Source: Lysinibacillus odysseyi 34hs-1 = NBRC 100172
GTDB lineage: Bacteria > Bacillota > Bacilli > Bacillales_A > Planococcaceae
NCBI RefSeq assembly: GCF_001591965.1
Contig: NZ_BCVX01000016.1
Span: 20,173-84,172 of the forward strand
DNA length: 64,000 nucleotides
Direction: 5' to 3'
Part shown: positions 29,753-39,204 of the stretch, in pieces
How the letters are laid out: every line of letters begins with the position of its first letter
How positions within the stretch are numbered: position 1 is the stretch's first letter
Position numbers and translations under genes: made by a program
The notes under the pieces: model-generated
Seen by the model: the letters and a program-made list of their open reading frames with translations, nothing else
Database searches by the model: none
Told to the model about the DNA's origin: nothing

Positions 29753-30954
29753 ATGCAAGGAAAGTAATAATAGGGATGAAGCGTGGGGCGCGTTTTTTAA
29801 TGGTAGTAGGTCTGCTTGCATTAACTTTTTGCTTTGCCATGTTTCAAGGAGGCTTTGTGAGCTGGTTTATTTTCTTTACCCTTTTGCCATTCCTGCTGTA
29901 TTCCTTACTGCTTGCTATGGTTCCGGTCCGTATTAGCAAGGTGGAAAGAGAAATTGTTCCTTCCAAGCTTCAGCGCGGCGGTAAAGCAAAGGTGACAGTT
30001 CGCTTCCGTAATCACACTCTGCTGCCTGCGGTCTTTTTGCTTGTACGCGAATTAGATCTGGACGAGCGTGTTTACCGTATTGCCGAGGGGCGTTCGGGAC
30101 AACTTTTTTTTGCCGGATGGCGCCGCTCTTTTGAATGGACATATGAACTGGAAAACTTGCATCGCGGGGAGCATACTTTATCGGCACTTGAGGTGACGGT
30201 GACGGACTTCTTCGGCTGGGTAAGAAAAAGACGGGTGATTGAACAGCGTAATACCTTTCTTGTCTACCCGCATACAGTGGAGATGAATTACACCTCTTTA
30301 CAGGTGCACTATGATCAGGGGGCTTTAGCTGCAAGATATGCAATTGCTAAAGATACAACACTTGTGACTGGTGTACGTGATTACCAGGCAGGCGACCGCT
30401 TTTCATGGATTCACTGGAAATCATTTGCGAAAAATGGAGAACTGCGGACTAAGGAATTTGAGGATCGCCAATCTCAAAAGCTCTTCGTTTGCATTGACCG
30501 AACGGCCTCCGATCAATTTGAAGAAGTAGTGGAACTGACAGCGTCCATGCTGCACTCTATCGTAGCAAGAAATGGAGATGTTGCCTTTTTATCCGGAGGT
30601 GAAAGCCGTGTATTTTACCCGGCTATCCGAACGGAGGTACAGCTGGAGCAAATTATGCAGTATTTAGCTATCGTCAGGTGTGATACGGGATTGCCGCTGG
30701 AGCAGCTTTTACGCACCGAAAGAGAATTGAACAGCGCCATCTTGATTTTGGTCACAGGATCGTTGACAAATGATCTCAAGGCATTTTTGATGAATGGTTT
30801 CAAATACGCGCGGGCTGTAATATGCTTTGTCGTTGTAGCAAAAGAACAATATGCCAGCTATAAAGGGGCATCTGTCAGATTTTCAAATAGCAAGGTCATT
30901 TATATTACGAAGGAAATGTTCAGCCAAGCCTTCACGGAGGTGAATAAACCGTGA
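29749..30954 (+). CDS. DUF58 domain membrane protein
   Basis: This 401-residue protein has two N-terminal hydrophobic helices (about 12-60) and a cytoplasmic part with the DUF58 signature DYQAGDRFSWIHWKSFAK near residues 208-225. DUF58 proteins are the usual partner of MoxR ATPases and have a VWA-like fold. It overlaps both neighbours by four bases, so all three are made together. Confidence 0.87.
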   Translation: MNARKVIIGMKRGARFLMVVGLLALTFCFAMFQGGFVSWFIFFTLLPFLLYSLLLAMVPVRISKVEREIVPSKLQRGGKAKVTVRFRNHTLLPAVFLLVRELDLDERVYRIAEGRSGQLFFAGWRRSFEWTYELENLHRGEHTLSALEVTVTDFFGWVRKRRVIEQRNTFLVYPHTVEMNYTSLQVHYDQGALAARYAIAKDTTLVTGVRDYQAGDRFSWIHWKSFAKNGELRTKEFEDRQSQKLFVCIDRTASDQFEEVVELTASMLHSIVARNGDVAFLSGGESRVFYPAIRTEVQLEQIMQYLAIVRCDTGLPLEQLLRTERELNSAILILVTGSLTNDLKAFLMNGFKYARAVICFVVVAKEQYASYKGASVRFSNSKVIYITKEMFSQAFTEVNKP

Positions 30955-33122
30955 AAAAAAAGTCAATGCATTATATAGAGATGACCTTTTACTATATTAT
31001 TTTGTTTTTCATCTTGCGCGAATGGCTGGTGCCGGTGGTGGAATTAACATCGACAGGCCACCTGGCGCTGCTTTTGCTGTTTATCGCTATTGCATTTTTA
31101 TTAAATATTTTTGAAGCTCCGTTCTTTATCTCGTGGATAATAAAGGTTGCCTATATTGCCTGGTTTATTGTCTCTGTATATACAGAGGGAACGGTATTTA
31201 GTGGTGCGGGCATTCAATTTTTACTCGCCGATATCCGCGCAAATATTTCATTATTACTTGCCGGGGATTGGGAAAATGTGACGAACCCGTTCCGTTCGCT
31301 TCTTTTCTTTATCCTCATCTGGATGCTGATCTATTTAATCCATCATTGGTTGACGGTGAGAAAGACAATTTTCTATTTCTTTGCGTTGACTGTATTCTTT
31401 ATTTCTACGTTAGACACGTTTACGACATATGATGGAAAAGCAGCTATTGTGAAGGTTATATTGCTCGGACTTGTGATGACAGCCCTTCTTTATATGAAGC
31501 GCCTTATGGCAGAAACCGGCACAACATTTGTCTTTTCAAAATATATGCGTTATTTTCTGCCGGTGATAGTAACTATCGCGGCAGTTGGGTTTATGGCCGT
31601 GTTATTACCTAAGGCAGCACCCCAGTGGCCGGATCCGGTGCCCTATATTAAAAATTTATCCGGAAATGGCGGCCAAAATTCGATGTCCAAAGTTGGAATC
31701 GGCGAAGATGACAGCCGTTTGGGAGGCTCATTTGAAGCTGATGATACAGTTGTCTTTACGGTACATTCCCCGGACAAGCAATACTGGCGTATTGAAACGA
31801 AGGATTTCTACACAACAAAGGGGTGGGAATCAACAGGCAATGATAATGATGAATATGAGGTTGCCCAAAATGAGGCATTTATCTCTATTTGGCCAAACGA
31901 GAAAAAAGAAGCAGTTTCGGCATTTATCTATCCAAAAATAGACCGATCCTATGTTTTGCAGGCGTATGGAATGATGTCGGTATTATTCGATGCTCCTGAT
32001 GCTATGCTCTTCCAGGAAAGGGCAACGGAGCGCTTTAATACAAAGGGAGCGGATGGCAGTGAGCGCCCGCTTGATCAATACGAAGTCGTCTACAGCACAC
32101 CGGAATACAGCTATACACAGTTGAAGACACCGGTAACGGATTCCGAGCTGATGTATATAGATGAGCGGTATTTACAGCTGCCAGATGAATTGCCGGAACG
32201 TGTCAGAACATTGGCAGCCGATACGGTAGAAGGGCGCAAAACGGACTATGATAGAGCAAAGGCAATTGAGCAATACTTCAAGCGGGGCGGCTTTACATAT
32301 GAGACGAAGAATGTAGAAGTTCCTGTGGAGAATCAAGATTATGTTGATCAATTCCTTTTCGAAACAAAGCGAGGCTACTGCGATAACTTCTCCACTTCGA
32401 TGGTAGTGATGCTCCGTTCAGTTGGTATTCCGGCACGCTGGGTAAAGGGATATGCAAATGGTACAGAGGTCGATAAAACAGAGAAAGGGCTTCGTGTATT
32501 TGAAATAGAAAACAATGATGCCCATTCATGGGTTGAAGCTTATATTGATGGAATTGGCTGGATGCCGTTTGAACCGACAATCGGCTTTGTAAACCAGTCG
32601 GATATTAACTTCGATATGGAGCTGAACCAATCTGCCCCTCAGGAGATGCTTCAGCAGCAGGAGCAGGACCGCCAAGAAATAGAAAGGGAAGTAAAGGAAC
32701 AGGAAGAAAAGGAGAAGCAGGCATCTAAAAAGAAACACTCATCTAATGAGGGAAGCAGCTGGGTATGGGGCATTATTTTCTTCCTCATCCTTCTTGTGAT
32801 AGGAGTTGGTTTGAAAACAAGACGCAAATGGATGCCGAAAGTGTATATTCAGGCACAGCGCCGTAAACCTGTTAGTGCGTCGACGATTCAGTCTTCTTAT
32901 AAAGTGCTGATGAGGCAGCTGACATTTGTCGGGCTGAAACGTAAGCCTGATGAGACATTGCAGGCATTTGCTGGACGTGTAGATGAGCGCTTCGGAACGG
33001 ACGATATGTCGAAGGTGACAACCGTGTATGAGAAGGCGATTTATAGCAAAAATACAAATAATCATTCATTTGATGAAATTAAAGAAAGTTGGGAATATTT
33101 AATCAATCGCACTACCGGTTGA
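30951..33122 (+). CDS. Membrane-anchored transglutaminase-like protein
   Basis: This 723-residue protein has a cluster of about seven hydrophobic helices (about 8-215), an extracytoplasmic transglutaminase-like core (about 400-545), a helix near 600-620 and a C-terminal DUF4129-like segment. The catalytic Cys is in KRGYCDNFSTSM and the His in NDAHSWVEAY. The position usually occupied by Asp is Glu (GWMPFEPT), a variation I believe is common in this subgroup. It resembles B. subtilis YebA. The GTG start overlaps the DUF58 stop. A role in cell-envelope proteins is likely, but no substrate is known. Confidence 0.88.
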   Translation: MKKKSMHYIEMTFYYIILFFILREWLVPVVELTSTGHLALLLLFIAIAFLLNIFEAPFFISWIIKVAYIAWFIVSVYTEGTVFSGAGIQFLLADIRANISLLLAGDWENVTNPFRSLLFFILIWMLIYLIHHWLTVRKTIFYFFALTVFFISTLDTFTTYDGKAAIVKVILLGLVMTALLYMKRLMAETGTTFVFSKYMRYFLPVIVTIAAVGFMAVLLPKAAPQWPDPVPYIKNLSGNGGQNSMSKVGIGEDDSRLGGSFEADDTVVFTVHSPDKQYWRIETKDFYTTKGWESTGNDNDEYEVAQNEAFISIWPNEKKEAVSAFIYPKIDRSYVLQAYGMMSVLFDAPDAMLFQERATERFNTKGADGSERPLDQYEVVYSTPEYSYTQLKTPVTDSELMYIDERYLQLPDELPERVRTLAADTVEGRKTDYDRAKAIEQYFKRGGFTYETKNVEVPVENQDYVDQFLFETKRGYCDNFSTSMVVMLRSVGIPARWVKGYANGTEVDKTEKGLRVFEIENNDAHSWVEAYIDGIGWMPFEPTIGFVNQSDINFDMELNQSAPQEMLQQQEQDRQEIEREVKEQEEKEKQASKKKHSSNEGSSWVWGIIFFLILLVIGVGLKTRRKWMPKVYIQAQRRKPVSASTIQSSYKVLMRQLTFVGLKRKPDETLQAFAGRVDERFGTDDMSKVTTVYEKAIYSKNTNNHSFDEIKESWEYLINRTTG

Positions 33123-33173
33123 TTTTACGTATATTAAAGAGTAAAATTTAGAAAAATCATTAATAGGTGTGCC

Positions 33174-33240
33174 TTCATATAAGTCCGATAATACGGTTCG
33201 GATGTCTCTACTAAGTTACCTTAAATAACTTATCTATGAC
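33174..33240 (+). promoter_or_regulatory. Guanine-class purine riboswitch upstream of guaA
   Basis: The aptamer shows CATATAA, a hairpin, GTCTCTACTAAG, a second hairpin around CCTTAAATAA and the closing CTATGA strand, matching the purine aptamer. The base before TATG in the closing strand is C, which pairs with guanine rather than adenine. Confidence 0.9.
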
Positions 33241-33299
33241 GGTAGGCCGGCGTATATCCTTATGGGTGTACCCTGCCTATCCGTAGATAGATGTAGATG

Positions 33300-33331
33300 A
33301 ACGCGTAGAATTCTTTTCTTCGCGTTTTTTT
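33300..33331 (+). terminator. Riboswitch-controlled terminator
   Basis: AACGCG / CGCGTT stem with a long T run lies between the guanine aptamer and guaA, so guanine binding should lower guaA transcription. Confidence 0.8.
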
Positions 33332-33374
33332 ATAAATATAGGGCGCCTTTATCATACTAGAAGAGGTGGAAATA

Positions 33375-34925
33375 GTGTCAACTCCTTTATTAAAAGAGCA
33401 AGAAAAAGTGGTCGTTCTTGATTTCGGCAGTCAGTTTAACCAGCTGATCACTCGTCGTATCCGTGAGTTCGGTGTATTCTCAGAGCTTCACCCACATACA
33501 GTGACAGCAGAGGAAATCAAAGAAATGAACGCAGTAGGAATCGTCTTCTCAGGCGGACCAAACTCTGTGTACGATGAAAATGCTTTTGGTGTAGATCCAG
33601 CAATTTTTGAGCTTGGCTTACCGATTTTAGGTATTTGCTACGGCATGCAGCTAATGGCCTTCAAAAACGGCGGTAAGGTAGAAAGCGCTGCTACACGTGA
33701 ATACGGAAAAGCGGAACTAACAGTCACTACAGAAAACAAATTATTCGGCAGCCTGCCAGCGAGCCAGGTTGTATGGATGAGCCACGGTGACCATGTAACA
33801 GAAGTACCGGAAGGCTTTGAAGTTATCGCAACAAGTGCATCTTGCGAGATTGCAGCGATGGCAAATCCGGCACGTAACTTTTATGCTGTACAATTCCATC
33901 CGGAAGTACGTCACTCTGTATACGGAAATGACTTACTGAAAAACTTCGTATTCGATGTATGTGGTGCGAAGGGCGACTGGTCGATGGCGAACTTCATCGA
34001 GCTTGAAATGGCAAAAATCCGTGAGCTAGTAGGCGACAAGCAAGTGCTATGTGCATTATCAGGCGGTGTAGACTCTTCTGTAGTAGCTGTCTTAATCCAT
34101 AAAGCAATCGGTGACCAGCTGACTTGTATGTTCGTAGACCACAACTTAAACCGTAAAGGTGAAGTAGAACAAGTCATGAAGACGTTCACTGAGGACTTCG
34201 ATATGAAGGTCATCAAAATTGATGCACGCGAACGCTTCATGAACAAATTAAAAGGCGTTTCTGACCCAGAGCAAAAACGTAAAATCATTGGTAACGAATT
34301 CATCTATGTGTTTGATGAGGAATCAAACAAGCTGAAGGACATGGACTTCCTTGCACAAGGAACACTTTACACAGACATCATTGAGTCTGGTACAGCAACA
34401 GCGCAAACAATCAAATCACACCATAACGTCGGCGGTCTTCCAGAAGATATGAAATTCCAATTGATCGAGCCGTTAAATACATTATTCAAAGACGAAGTAC
34501 GTGCTCTAGGTCTAGAGCTTGGCCTTCCAGAAGAAATCGTTTGGCGCCAGCCATTCCCGGGTCCAGGCCTTGGTATCCGTGTACTTGGCGAGGTAACAGA
34601 GGACAAGCTTGATATCGTTCGCGAAGCGGATTACATCCTTCGTGAAGAAATCAAAAAAGCCGGCCTTGACCGCGACATCTGGCAATACTTCTGCGTACTG
34701 CCGGACATCCGTTCAGTAGGCGTTATGGGTGATGGCCGTACGTACGACTACGCAATCGGTATCCGTGCCGTAACATCAATCGACGGTATGACATCCGACT
34801 GGGCACGTATCCCTTGGGATGTACTAGAAAAAATCTCTGTACGTATCGTTAACGAAGTAAAACACGTAAACCGCGTGCTGTATGATGTTACTTCTAAGCC
34901 ACCTGCGACTATTGAGTGGGAATAG
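33375..34925 (+). CDS. guaA: GMP synthase (glutamine-hydrolysing)
   Basis: This 516-residue enzyme aminates XMP to GMP. It has an N-terminal class I glutaminase (Cys in [10 protein letters not shown], His in FHPEVRHS), an ATP pyrophosphatase PP-loop ([13 protein letters not shown]) and a C-terminal dimerisation domain ending in [12 protein letters not shown] 33375 is preferred over GTG 33366 because AGAGGTGG then lies at a proper distance. Expression is under a guanine riboswitch. The last 66 codons appear to be supplied by the mobile element inserted here: an almost identical 199-bp copy lies at 51041-51239, with only synonymous differences. Confidence 0.97.
   Translation: MSTPLLKEQEKVVVLDFGSQFNQLITRRIREFGVFSELHPHTVTAEEIKEMNAVGIVFSGGPNSVYDENAFGVDPAIFELGLPILGICYGMQLMAFKNGGKVESAATREYGKAELTVTTENKLFGSLPASQVVWMSHGDHVTEVPEGFEVIATSASCEIAAMANPARNFYAVQFHPEVRHSVYGNDLLKNFVFDVCGAKGDWSMANFIELEMAKIRELVGDKQVLCALSGGVDSSVVAVLIHKAIGDQLTCMFVDHNLNRKGEVEQVMKTFTEDFDMKVIKIDARERFMNKLKGVSDPEQKRKIIGNEFIYVFDEESNKLKDMDFLAQGTLYTDIIESGTATAQTIKSHHNVGGLPEDMKFQLIEPLNTLFKDEVRALGLELGLPEEIVWRQPFPGPGLGIRVLGEVTEDKLDIVREADYILREEIKKAGLDRDIWQYFCVLPDIRSVGVMGDGRTYDYAIGIRAVTSIDGMTSDWARIPWDVLEKISVRIVNEVKHVNRVLYDVTSKPPATIEWE
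34727..34925 (+). repeat. Left attachment repeat (attL) = functional guaA 3' end
   Basis: It is colinear with 51041-51239 over 199 bases, without gaps. I count seven differences: one near the start, two near 34874-34877 and four near 34888-34893. All keep the same amino acids. The conserved 5' edge, including the palindrome CGTACGTACG at about 34737, is the likely crossover zone. Confidence 0.88.
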
Positions 34926-35024
34926 CCTCCGAATTTCAATCGGTGCTATTATCGTAGAAAAGCCGGTATATCAACGCCTTGAGCACGTTTCGTGTTTTAG
35001 GGTGTCGTAAAACCTGCGACTATT
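34901..35024 (+). repeat. Left-end copies of a 13-bp repeat, possible integrase arm sites
   Basis: ACCTGCGACTATT occurs at 34901-34913 (inside guaA) and again at 35012-35024. Further copies are at 51215-51227 and, inverted, at 50594-50606. All four lie within 620 bases of the element ends in the joined form, which fits integrase or directionality-factor binding. Confidence 0.55.
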
Positions 35025-35084
35025 ATCCGAATTTTACTCCTTTCTATTTAACGATTAAAACGTTATTTAGGGAGGAGTTTTTTT

Positions 35085-36014
35085 GTGCGCAAAATTAGCG
35101 AATTGACAGACGACTTTCATTTAACGCAGAAGCTAGAAGGTCGAGCCGTTAAGTATATCAATTTATGTGAACGTAGGTTAAGCAATTGGAGCGAGTATAT
35201 GAAGTCTGTTCTCGGTATTGAAAATATCGAAGATGTAAAGGCATCACATATCCGTAGCTATATCGGATACTGCCAAGAATTAGGTCGAGAAAAAGCAATA
35301 ACCATTAACGGAAATTTATCGACTATCCGAGTTTTCTTTAAGTATCTGATAGACGAGGAGTTTATCGATGAACTAGACGATCCAACTCGCCGTGTTAAAG
35401 ACTTGCGTGAGGATAAACGTATTATAACGACTTTTAATGATGAAGAAGTTAGACGGATTTTACAGTATACTCCGGAGGCTACTTATTCAAATATCCGTGA
35501 TAAGTGTATTATTGCGTTTTTATTTGATACTGGAATACGTGTCAGCGAACTATGCGGAATTAAAAACGAGGACATTCGAGTAGACAGTATTCTTATCCGT
35601 GGAAAAGGTTCGAAGGAACGTCTTGTTTATATTAGTAAAACCATGCGGAAATATATGAGGAAGTATGAGAAGGCAAAGGCGAAAAAATTCGATAAGCCAC
35701 ATTTTGAAGAGATCGAAGATTATTATTTCCTCGACCAATCCGGCTGGAAGATGCATAGAGCATCGATTAACCGAATTTTGAGGAATCGTTGTGAGCCAGT
35801 AAATATACGACCGGAAGTGCGATGTTCGCCGCATGATTGTAGGCATTATTTTGCACAGAAACAGTTGCGGAATGGTATCGATATGTATAGCCTGAGTCGT
35901 TTACTCGGTCATTACGACGTGTCAATGACTTCGAAATACCTTCGTGGAATAGAGCAGAGAGATATTTTGAAAATTGGGCGTAAATATTCGCCTTTAAATG
36001 AAATGCGATTATAA
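35085..36014 (+). CDS. Tyrosine recombinase / integrase
   Basis: This 309-residue protein has an N-terminal SAM-like core-binding domain (about 15-110) and a catalytic domain (about 125-300). The full catalytic set is visible: Arg in TGIRVSEL, Lys in GKGSKER, His-Arg in SPHDCRHYF, His in LLGHYDVS and the nucleophile Tyr in TSKYLRG. A GTG start follows GGGAGGAG. It reads inward from the guaA repeat, the standard place for the integrase of an element inserted in a gene end. Confidence 0.93.
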   Translation: MRKISELTDDFHLTQKLEGRAVKYINLCERRLSNWSEYMKSVLGIENIEDVKASHIRSYIGYCQELGREKAITINGNLSTIRVFFKYLIDEEFIDELDDPTRRVKDLREDKRIITTFNDEEVRRILQYTPEATYSNIRDKCIIAFLFDTGIRVSELCGIKNEDIRVDSILIRGKGSKERLVYISKTMRKYMRKYEKAKAKKFDKPHFEEIEDYYFLDQSGWKMHRASINRILRNRCEPVNIRPEVRCSPHDCRHYFAQKQLRNGIDMYSLSRLLGHYDVSMTSKYLRGIEQRDILKIGRKYSPLNEMRL

Positions 36015-36610
36015 AAAGGAAAAAGACGCTCCGACGGCAATCGGAACGACTTCTTACAACTAAATATCTACGCTAAAAATTGCCTGGCAGCAATAGCGTT
36101 TAATTGAGTTCATTATATCGAAAAAAATTCGATGATGCAACTCTTATTAAGTGCACCCTATTTTATGCGAAGCGTCGAGGTCGCCCAATAATTCGACGTT
36201 AATCTAACCTGGTCAGTGCCGTCCGTCACACCGCAAACTACGGAATATATCGCTGATCCAGCCATTTCCCGTTATGGTAGCGATGAAGGGCGAGCTCTGC
36301 CATTAAAGGAGCGGTAGGTTTATCGGGGCATTACGGTGCCGGTAAATATACACATGCGGATTGCAGTACGATCACCGCACGTTTAGGACGATAATTAAAC
36401 GAGTGTATATGCAGTGAAAGCTGCCGACCAACGGGAGCATACGAAGAAACCTCGGACGTCACCATGACGCTGAAATTATGCGGTCGCTACTTATTGTCGC
36501 TTGATACGTTTTCCTACGTGTCTTGCGGCAGTAGGTAACGACTGTGCGCCGATTTCCTGGAGCGAGCAGCCATTCTGCTGAAATTTAGTTTGATTTGTCA
36601 ACAGGAGTCT
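36015..36610. other. Gene-free interval after the integrase
   Basis: A hairpin at 36020-36053 (AAGACGCTCCGA / TCGGAACGACTT) has its T run on the minus strand, so it may terminate the minus-strand HNH gene. A short ATCGAA/TTCGAT hairpin lies near 36116. The rest is higher in CG-containing words than the host and has no intact frame; it could be decayed coding sequence. Confidence 0.4.
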
Positions 36611-37279
36611 TTAAGAATGATAGAGAATATTATATTTATTTAAAATTGCCAACACTTCTTCAAGCTCATTATTATTAAGTTTATCTCTTAAACCACGCTC
36701 AAATTCAATATCCCTTGTCTTTTTCTTCATTTCTTCTATTTTTTCATTTACTAGGGGAATTACAACTTCGTTACGATATTTTTTAGCAGCCTCTAAAGTT
36801 TCGAAATTCTTATAAATGGTTAAATCGAAAACGTTTTTATGAACCTTATAACCATAGATTCTCTCTACTCCGTTAACTATACTTTTTTGAGGAAATATTA
36901 AATGTAAATCCTGTTCAATATTCTTGCTCAAAATATTAGTAGAATTGAGTTTAGAATTGTAAATCCTAAGATTTTCTAATCTATTATCTAGTGGGTTGTT
37001 ATTGATATGATCGACTGTGTTCCCCCAATAATCTAATTCAGAATACTCGTTTTCGATAATCATTCTATGGAGACGTACTGAATGTTTATTAACACTTGTT
37101 TTTACTGAGGCATACTTCCTGTTTGATGGAAAAGTAATGGTCCATCTAAATTTATGTAGGTAATTTTCCCAAGAAGATTTATCTACTATTACTTCTAATT
37201 TATATTTACCTACAGTTGAAAACTCTATATATTCCTTGCCATTTAAGTGAGTAATGCGGTATGGGTTTGATGATTCCAC
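36611..37279 (-). CDS. HNH homing-type endonuclease with AP2-like domain
   Basis: This 222-residue protein has an HNH_3-type motif, TVDHINNNPLDNRLENLRIY, and a C-terminal segment resembling an AP2 DNA-binding domain (DLTIYKNFETLEAAKKYRNEVV is partly its signature). Both are typical of free-standing phage homing endonucleases. I chose the GTG at 37279 because TTAGGAGAG lies directly upstream; the longer frame to 37492 runs into a remnant on the other strand. It is AT-rich compared with the rest of the element, suggesting separate arrival. Its insertion point abuts a truncated DUF3102 gene. Confidence 0.82.
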   Translation of the reverse strand: MESSNPYRITHLNGKEYIEFSTVGKYKLEVIVDKSSWENYLHKFRWTITFPSNRKYASVKTSVNKHSVRLHRMIIENEYSELDYWGNTVDHINNNPLDNRLENLRIYNSKLNSTNILSKNIEQDLHLIFPQKSIVNGVERIYGYKVHKNVFDLTIYKNFETLEAAKKYRNEVVIPLVNEKIEEMKKKTRDIEFERGLRDKLNNNELEEVLAILNKYNILYHS

Positions 37280-37354
37280 TTGATCTCTCCTAACTAAATT
37301 TAAGTAATATTTTAACATAAATTTATGTATTAAAGATCCTGTTTTGTAAAATCG

Positions 37355-37501
37355 GTGAATGAAATAGCAACATTGTCGGACGACATAAACGTAATCACGG
37401 CCGAGATCAACGCATACCAACGTGTAGCAGGCGAGGCAATATTCGAAATAGGCAAACGGCTCAAGCACGTTAAGGAAAACGACTTGGCTCAAGGACTATT
37501 C
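37355..37501 (+). pseudogene. Truncated DUF3102 gene
   Basis: The frame starting with GTG encodes [20 protein letters not shown] and continues with a segment including [16 protein letters not shown], the N-terminal part of DUF3102 proteins of phages and plasmids. After about 45 codons the similarity ends and the frame runs into a terminator hairpin. There is no good ribosome binding site. It appears to be a broken gene next to the homing endonuclease. Confidence 0.55.
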
Positions 37502-37523
37502 GGCGGTGGAGCGGTTGAGGGCA

Positions 37524-37563
37524 CAAATAAAAGCGGAAGGCTATCGTATGCCAACCGCTTTTT
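37524..37563. terminator. Bidirectional terminator
   Basis: AAAAGCGG and CCGCTTTTT flank an inner GGC/GCC stem. It lies just beyond the stop of the minus-strand gene at 37572. A nearly identical hairpin occurs at 38425-38470. Confidence 0.7.
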
Positions 37564-37571
37564 CACAGCAA

Positions 37572-38213
37572 TTAATCCAATTCAAATGGATACTTCTCGA
37601 TATTCTGCGACCAATACATAGGGATCAACGCTACTTCATAATATCCTGCCGCTCCGCTTAATTTACGAGGTTCATCATAAATTCCAAACTCAGCTAAAAA
37701 AACAGCAGGGTCCGTACCACCTTCCGGAATAAACTTAACGCGGGCAATTTCATCGTCTTTAAATATTACACTGGCGTTTCGATAATGATCAGTGTCCGCT
37801 AGAGCGTAGTAGTCCGCTATATCCGTGCGATTCCCTGTAAAGACGAATGTCCCATCGATGTAAGGTCCAATATTGCCGTCGATTGTAAACTTCGCTAATA
37901 CGGCGCCTTTTTTCAGTTGAATAAGTTGGGCGACTGGTTTATTTTCTTTCTTCCCTGTAGTTGTACTCACCGGCTGTACTTCGACAGCCTTCGCAGCAGC
38001 ATGTTCCTCATTCGCTTTTTCCGCCTTTGCTCTTGCCGCCGCCACTTTCTCCGCGGCCAGTTCCGCTTCCGATTTCGTTTGCGTGTAGCGAGGGACTTCC
38101 GTTGTAGCGGGCTCTGCCTCTTCCCTGGCATCCGGCATGATTAATCCGAAGATGGCTAACGCTGCAAAGACGTATACCCACATGCGCCAACGCTTGTACC
38201 ACGGTTTTTTCAT
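37572..38213 (-). CDS. Membrane-anchored hypothetical protein
   Basis: This 213-residue protein has one N-terminal transmembrane helix (about 10-27), a Glu/Ala/Lys-rich helical linker (about 45-85) and a C-terminal globular part (about 100-210) rich in beta-strand patterns. The topology suggests a cell-surface or lysogenic-conversion protein. I do not recognise the family. GTAAGGGGTGG precedes the ATG. It is expressed away from the early genes, as morons in prophages often are. Confidence 0.65.
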   Translation of the reverse strand: MKKPWYKRWRMWVYVFAALAIFGLIMPDAREEAEPATTEVPRYTQTKSEAELAAEKVAAARAKAEKANEEHAAAKAVEVQPVSTTTGKKENKPVAQLIQLKKGAVLAKFTIDGNIGPYIDGTFVFTGNRTDIADYYALADTDHYRNASVIFKDDEIARVKFIPEGGTDPAVFLAEFGIYDEPRKLSGAAGYYEVALIPMYWSQNIEKYPFELD

Positions 38214-38274
38214 AAAATACCACCCCTTACTTTATATCCCATAATGTTAAACCAGTTTATACTTCTCGTCAAAG

Positions 38275-38310
38275 CAAAAAAGACGCCCTGCAGAGTAGCA
38301 GAAGCGCCTT
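38275..38310 (-). terminator. Minus-strand terminator
   Basis: GACGCCCTGC pairs with GCAGAAGCGCC, and the minus strand then has six T. It separates the repressor gene from the membrane-protein gene. Confidence 0.65.
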
Positions 38311-38424
38311 ATTTTCGGAAAAAGCTATAAGCGGTGATGAATCACGCTATTAGCTTATGCTGCGGATATGCCATTTATGACTTAATTCGGAATTACCTAA
38401 ATCGCCAATCCTTCATCAATGTTA

Positions 38425-38470
38425 ACAAAAGCAAAAGCGGCAGGCTATCTTGGGCCAACCGCTTTTTTTG
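38425..38470. terminator. Bidirectional terminator
   Basis: AAAAGCGG / CCGCTTTTTTT with an inner GGC/GCC stem lies just past the repressor stop. It is a near-copy of the hairpin at 37524-37563. Confidence 0.7.
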
Positions 38471-38473
38471 CGT

Positions 38474-38692
38474 TTATTCTCCTTTATCTACCCATACGAT
38501 CTTCTTTCCGATAGCCTCTGCAATTTGATGCGCCTCATCATAACGGAGGGAACCGCGGCTTAATTTATTGGACAGATTTTGAACTGATGTCTTTTTGTCG
38601 TCCGGCAAGCTTTCATTTAGCTTTTCTACGACGTCAGTCAATGTAATGCCTGCGGCTGCTAAATAGCTTTTGATTTCGTTTTTTATGTACAT
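38474..38692 (-). CDS. XRE-like repressor (lysogeny-type regulator)
   Basis: This 72-residue single helix-turn-helix protein has TDVVEKLNE and TSVQNLSNKLSRGSLRYDEA covering the DNA-binding helices. It is transcribed divergently from an early-type operon, with operator-like inverted repeats between, the usual arrangement of a prophage switch. The start at 38692 follows GAGGTG at six bases. It lacks an oligomerisation or peptidase domain, so induction by RecA-driven self-cleavage is not expected. Confidence 0.8.
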   Translation of the reverse strand: MYIKNEIKSYLAAAGITLTDVVEKLNESLPDDKKTSVQNLSNKLSRGSLRYDEAHQIAEAIGKKIVWVDKGE

Positions 38693-38759
38693 AGTAAACA
38701 CCTCTTATTTATACATTATCACGTTTTTAAATATTTTTAAACTTTTTCGTGTAAAATTA

Positions 38760-38788
38760 TTGACTTATTAAACGAAAACGTTTAAATT
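38760..38788 (+). promoter_or_regulatory. Early promoter with operator
   Basis: TTGACT and TAAATT are 17 bases apart. The perfect dyad TAAACG-AAAA-CGTTTA (38769-38784) lies between them. A related CACG...CGTG pattern lies toward the repressor start. The divergent repressor is the likely ligand. Confidence 0.7.
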
Positions 38789-38828
38789 TATATCGAGAAG
38801 TATAAAACAAGTAAAAGGAGTGTTAGAT

Positions 38829-39083
38829 ATGAACACGATAATACAAATCGAAGAAATCGAGCCAGGTTGGGTAGTAACCTCAACTAAAACGACAATTATT
38901 CCGGATGTGGAACTATGCGTCTATTCAGAAATGGACGGATGCCAAGATGCTACGCTACGGATGGGAAAAGCGGAAATCAACCTTAAATGGAACGCAGAAC
39001 TCGCTGCAGATTTAGCGAACATCGACGAACTTGAAGCAATCGAACTTATCGCTCTACTGGCCGCACATAGCCAACAGTACTGA
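38829..39083 (+). CDS. Small acidic hypothetical protein, first early gene
   Basis: This 84-residue acidic protein is the first gene rightward of the repressor/operator, where Cro-like or host-takeover proteins usually sit. No helix-turn-helix is visible, and its C-terminus is a Leu/Ala/Glu-rich helix. ATG 38829 was chosen because AAAGGAG lies eight bases upstream. Function unknown. Confidence 0.65.
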   Translation: MNTIIQIEEIEPGWVVTSTKTTIIPDVELCVYSEMDGCQDATLRMGKAEINLKWNAELAADLANIDELEAIELIALLAAHSQQY

Positions 39084-39111
39084 TTACATAATTGAAAAAG
39101 GAGGTGAACGG

Positions 39112-39204
39112 TTGTTACAGGGAATCGCGTTGATTGTAGGAATTTCGCTCGTAGTTAGCGGAGTAGTCGAGATTGTAAAGAAGAAGAAGCGTAAGGTATG
39201 TTAG
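39112..39204 (+). CDS. 30-residue single-span membrane peptide
   Basis: A TTG start with a near-perfect AAAGGAGGTGA at seven bases encodes a peptide with one hydrophobic helix (LQGIALIVGISLVVSGVVEI) followed by KKKKRKVC. The positive C-terminus would place it in the cytoplasm. It follows the previous gene by 28 bases. It could be a toxin-like or regulatory membrane peptide; the context does not decide. Confidence 0.55.
   Translation: MLQGIALIVGISLVVSGVVEIVKKKKRKVC

Noticed and set aside
36015..36610. Possible decayed gene with a GAGK-like phosphate-binding word near 36340
   Set aside because: Several stops break every frame, and the single short word is not enough to name a family.
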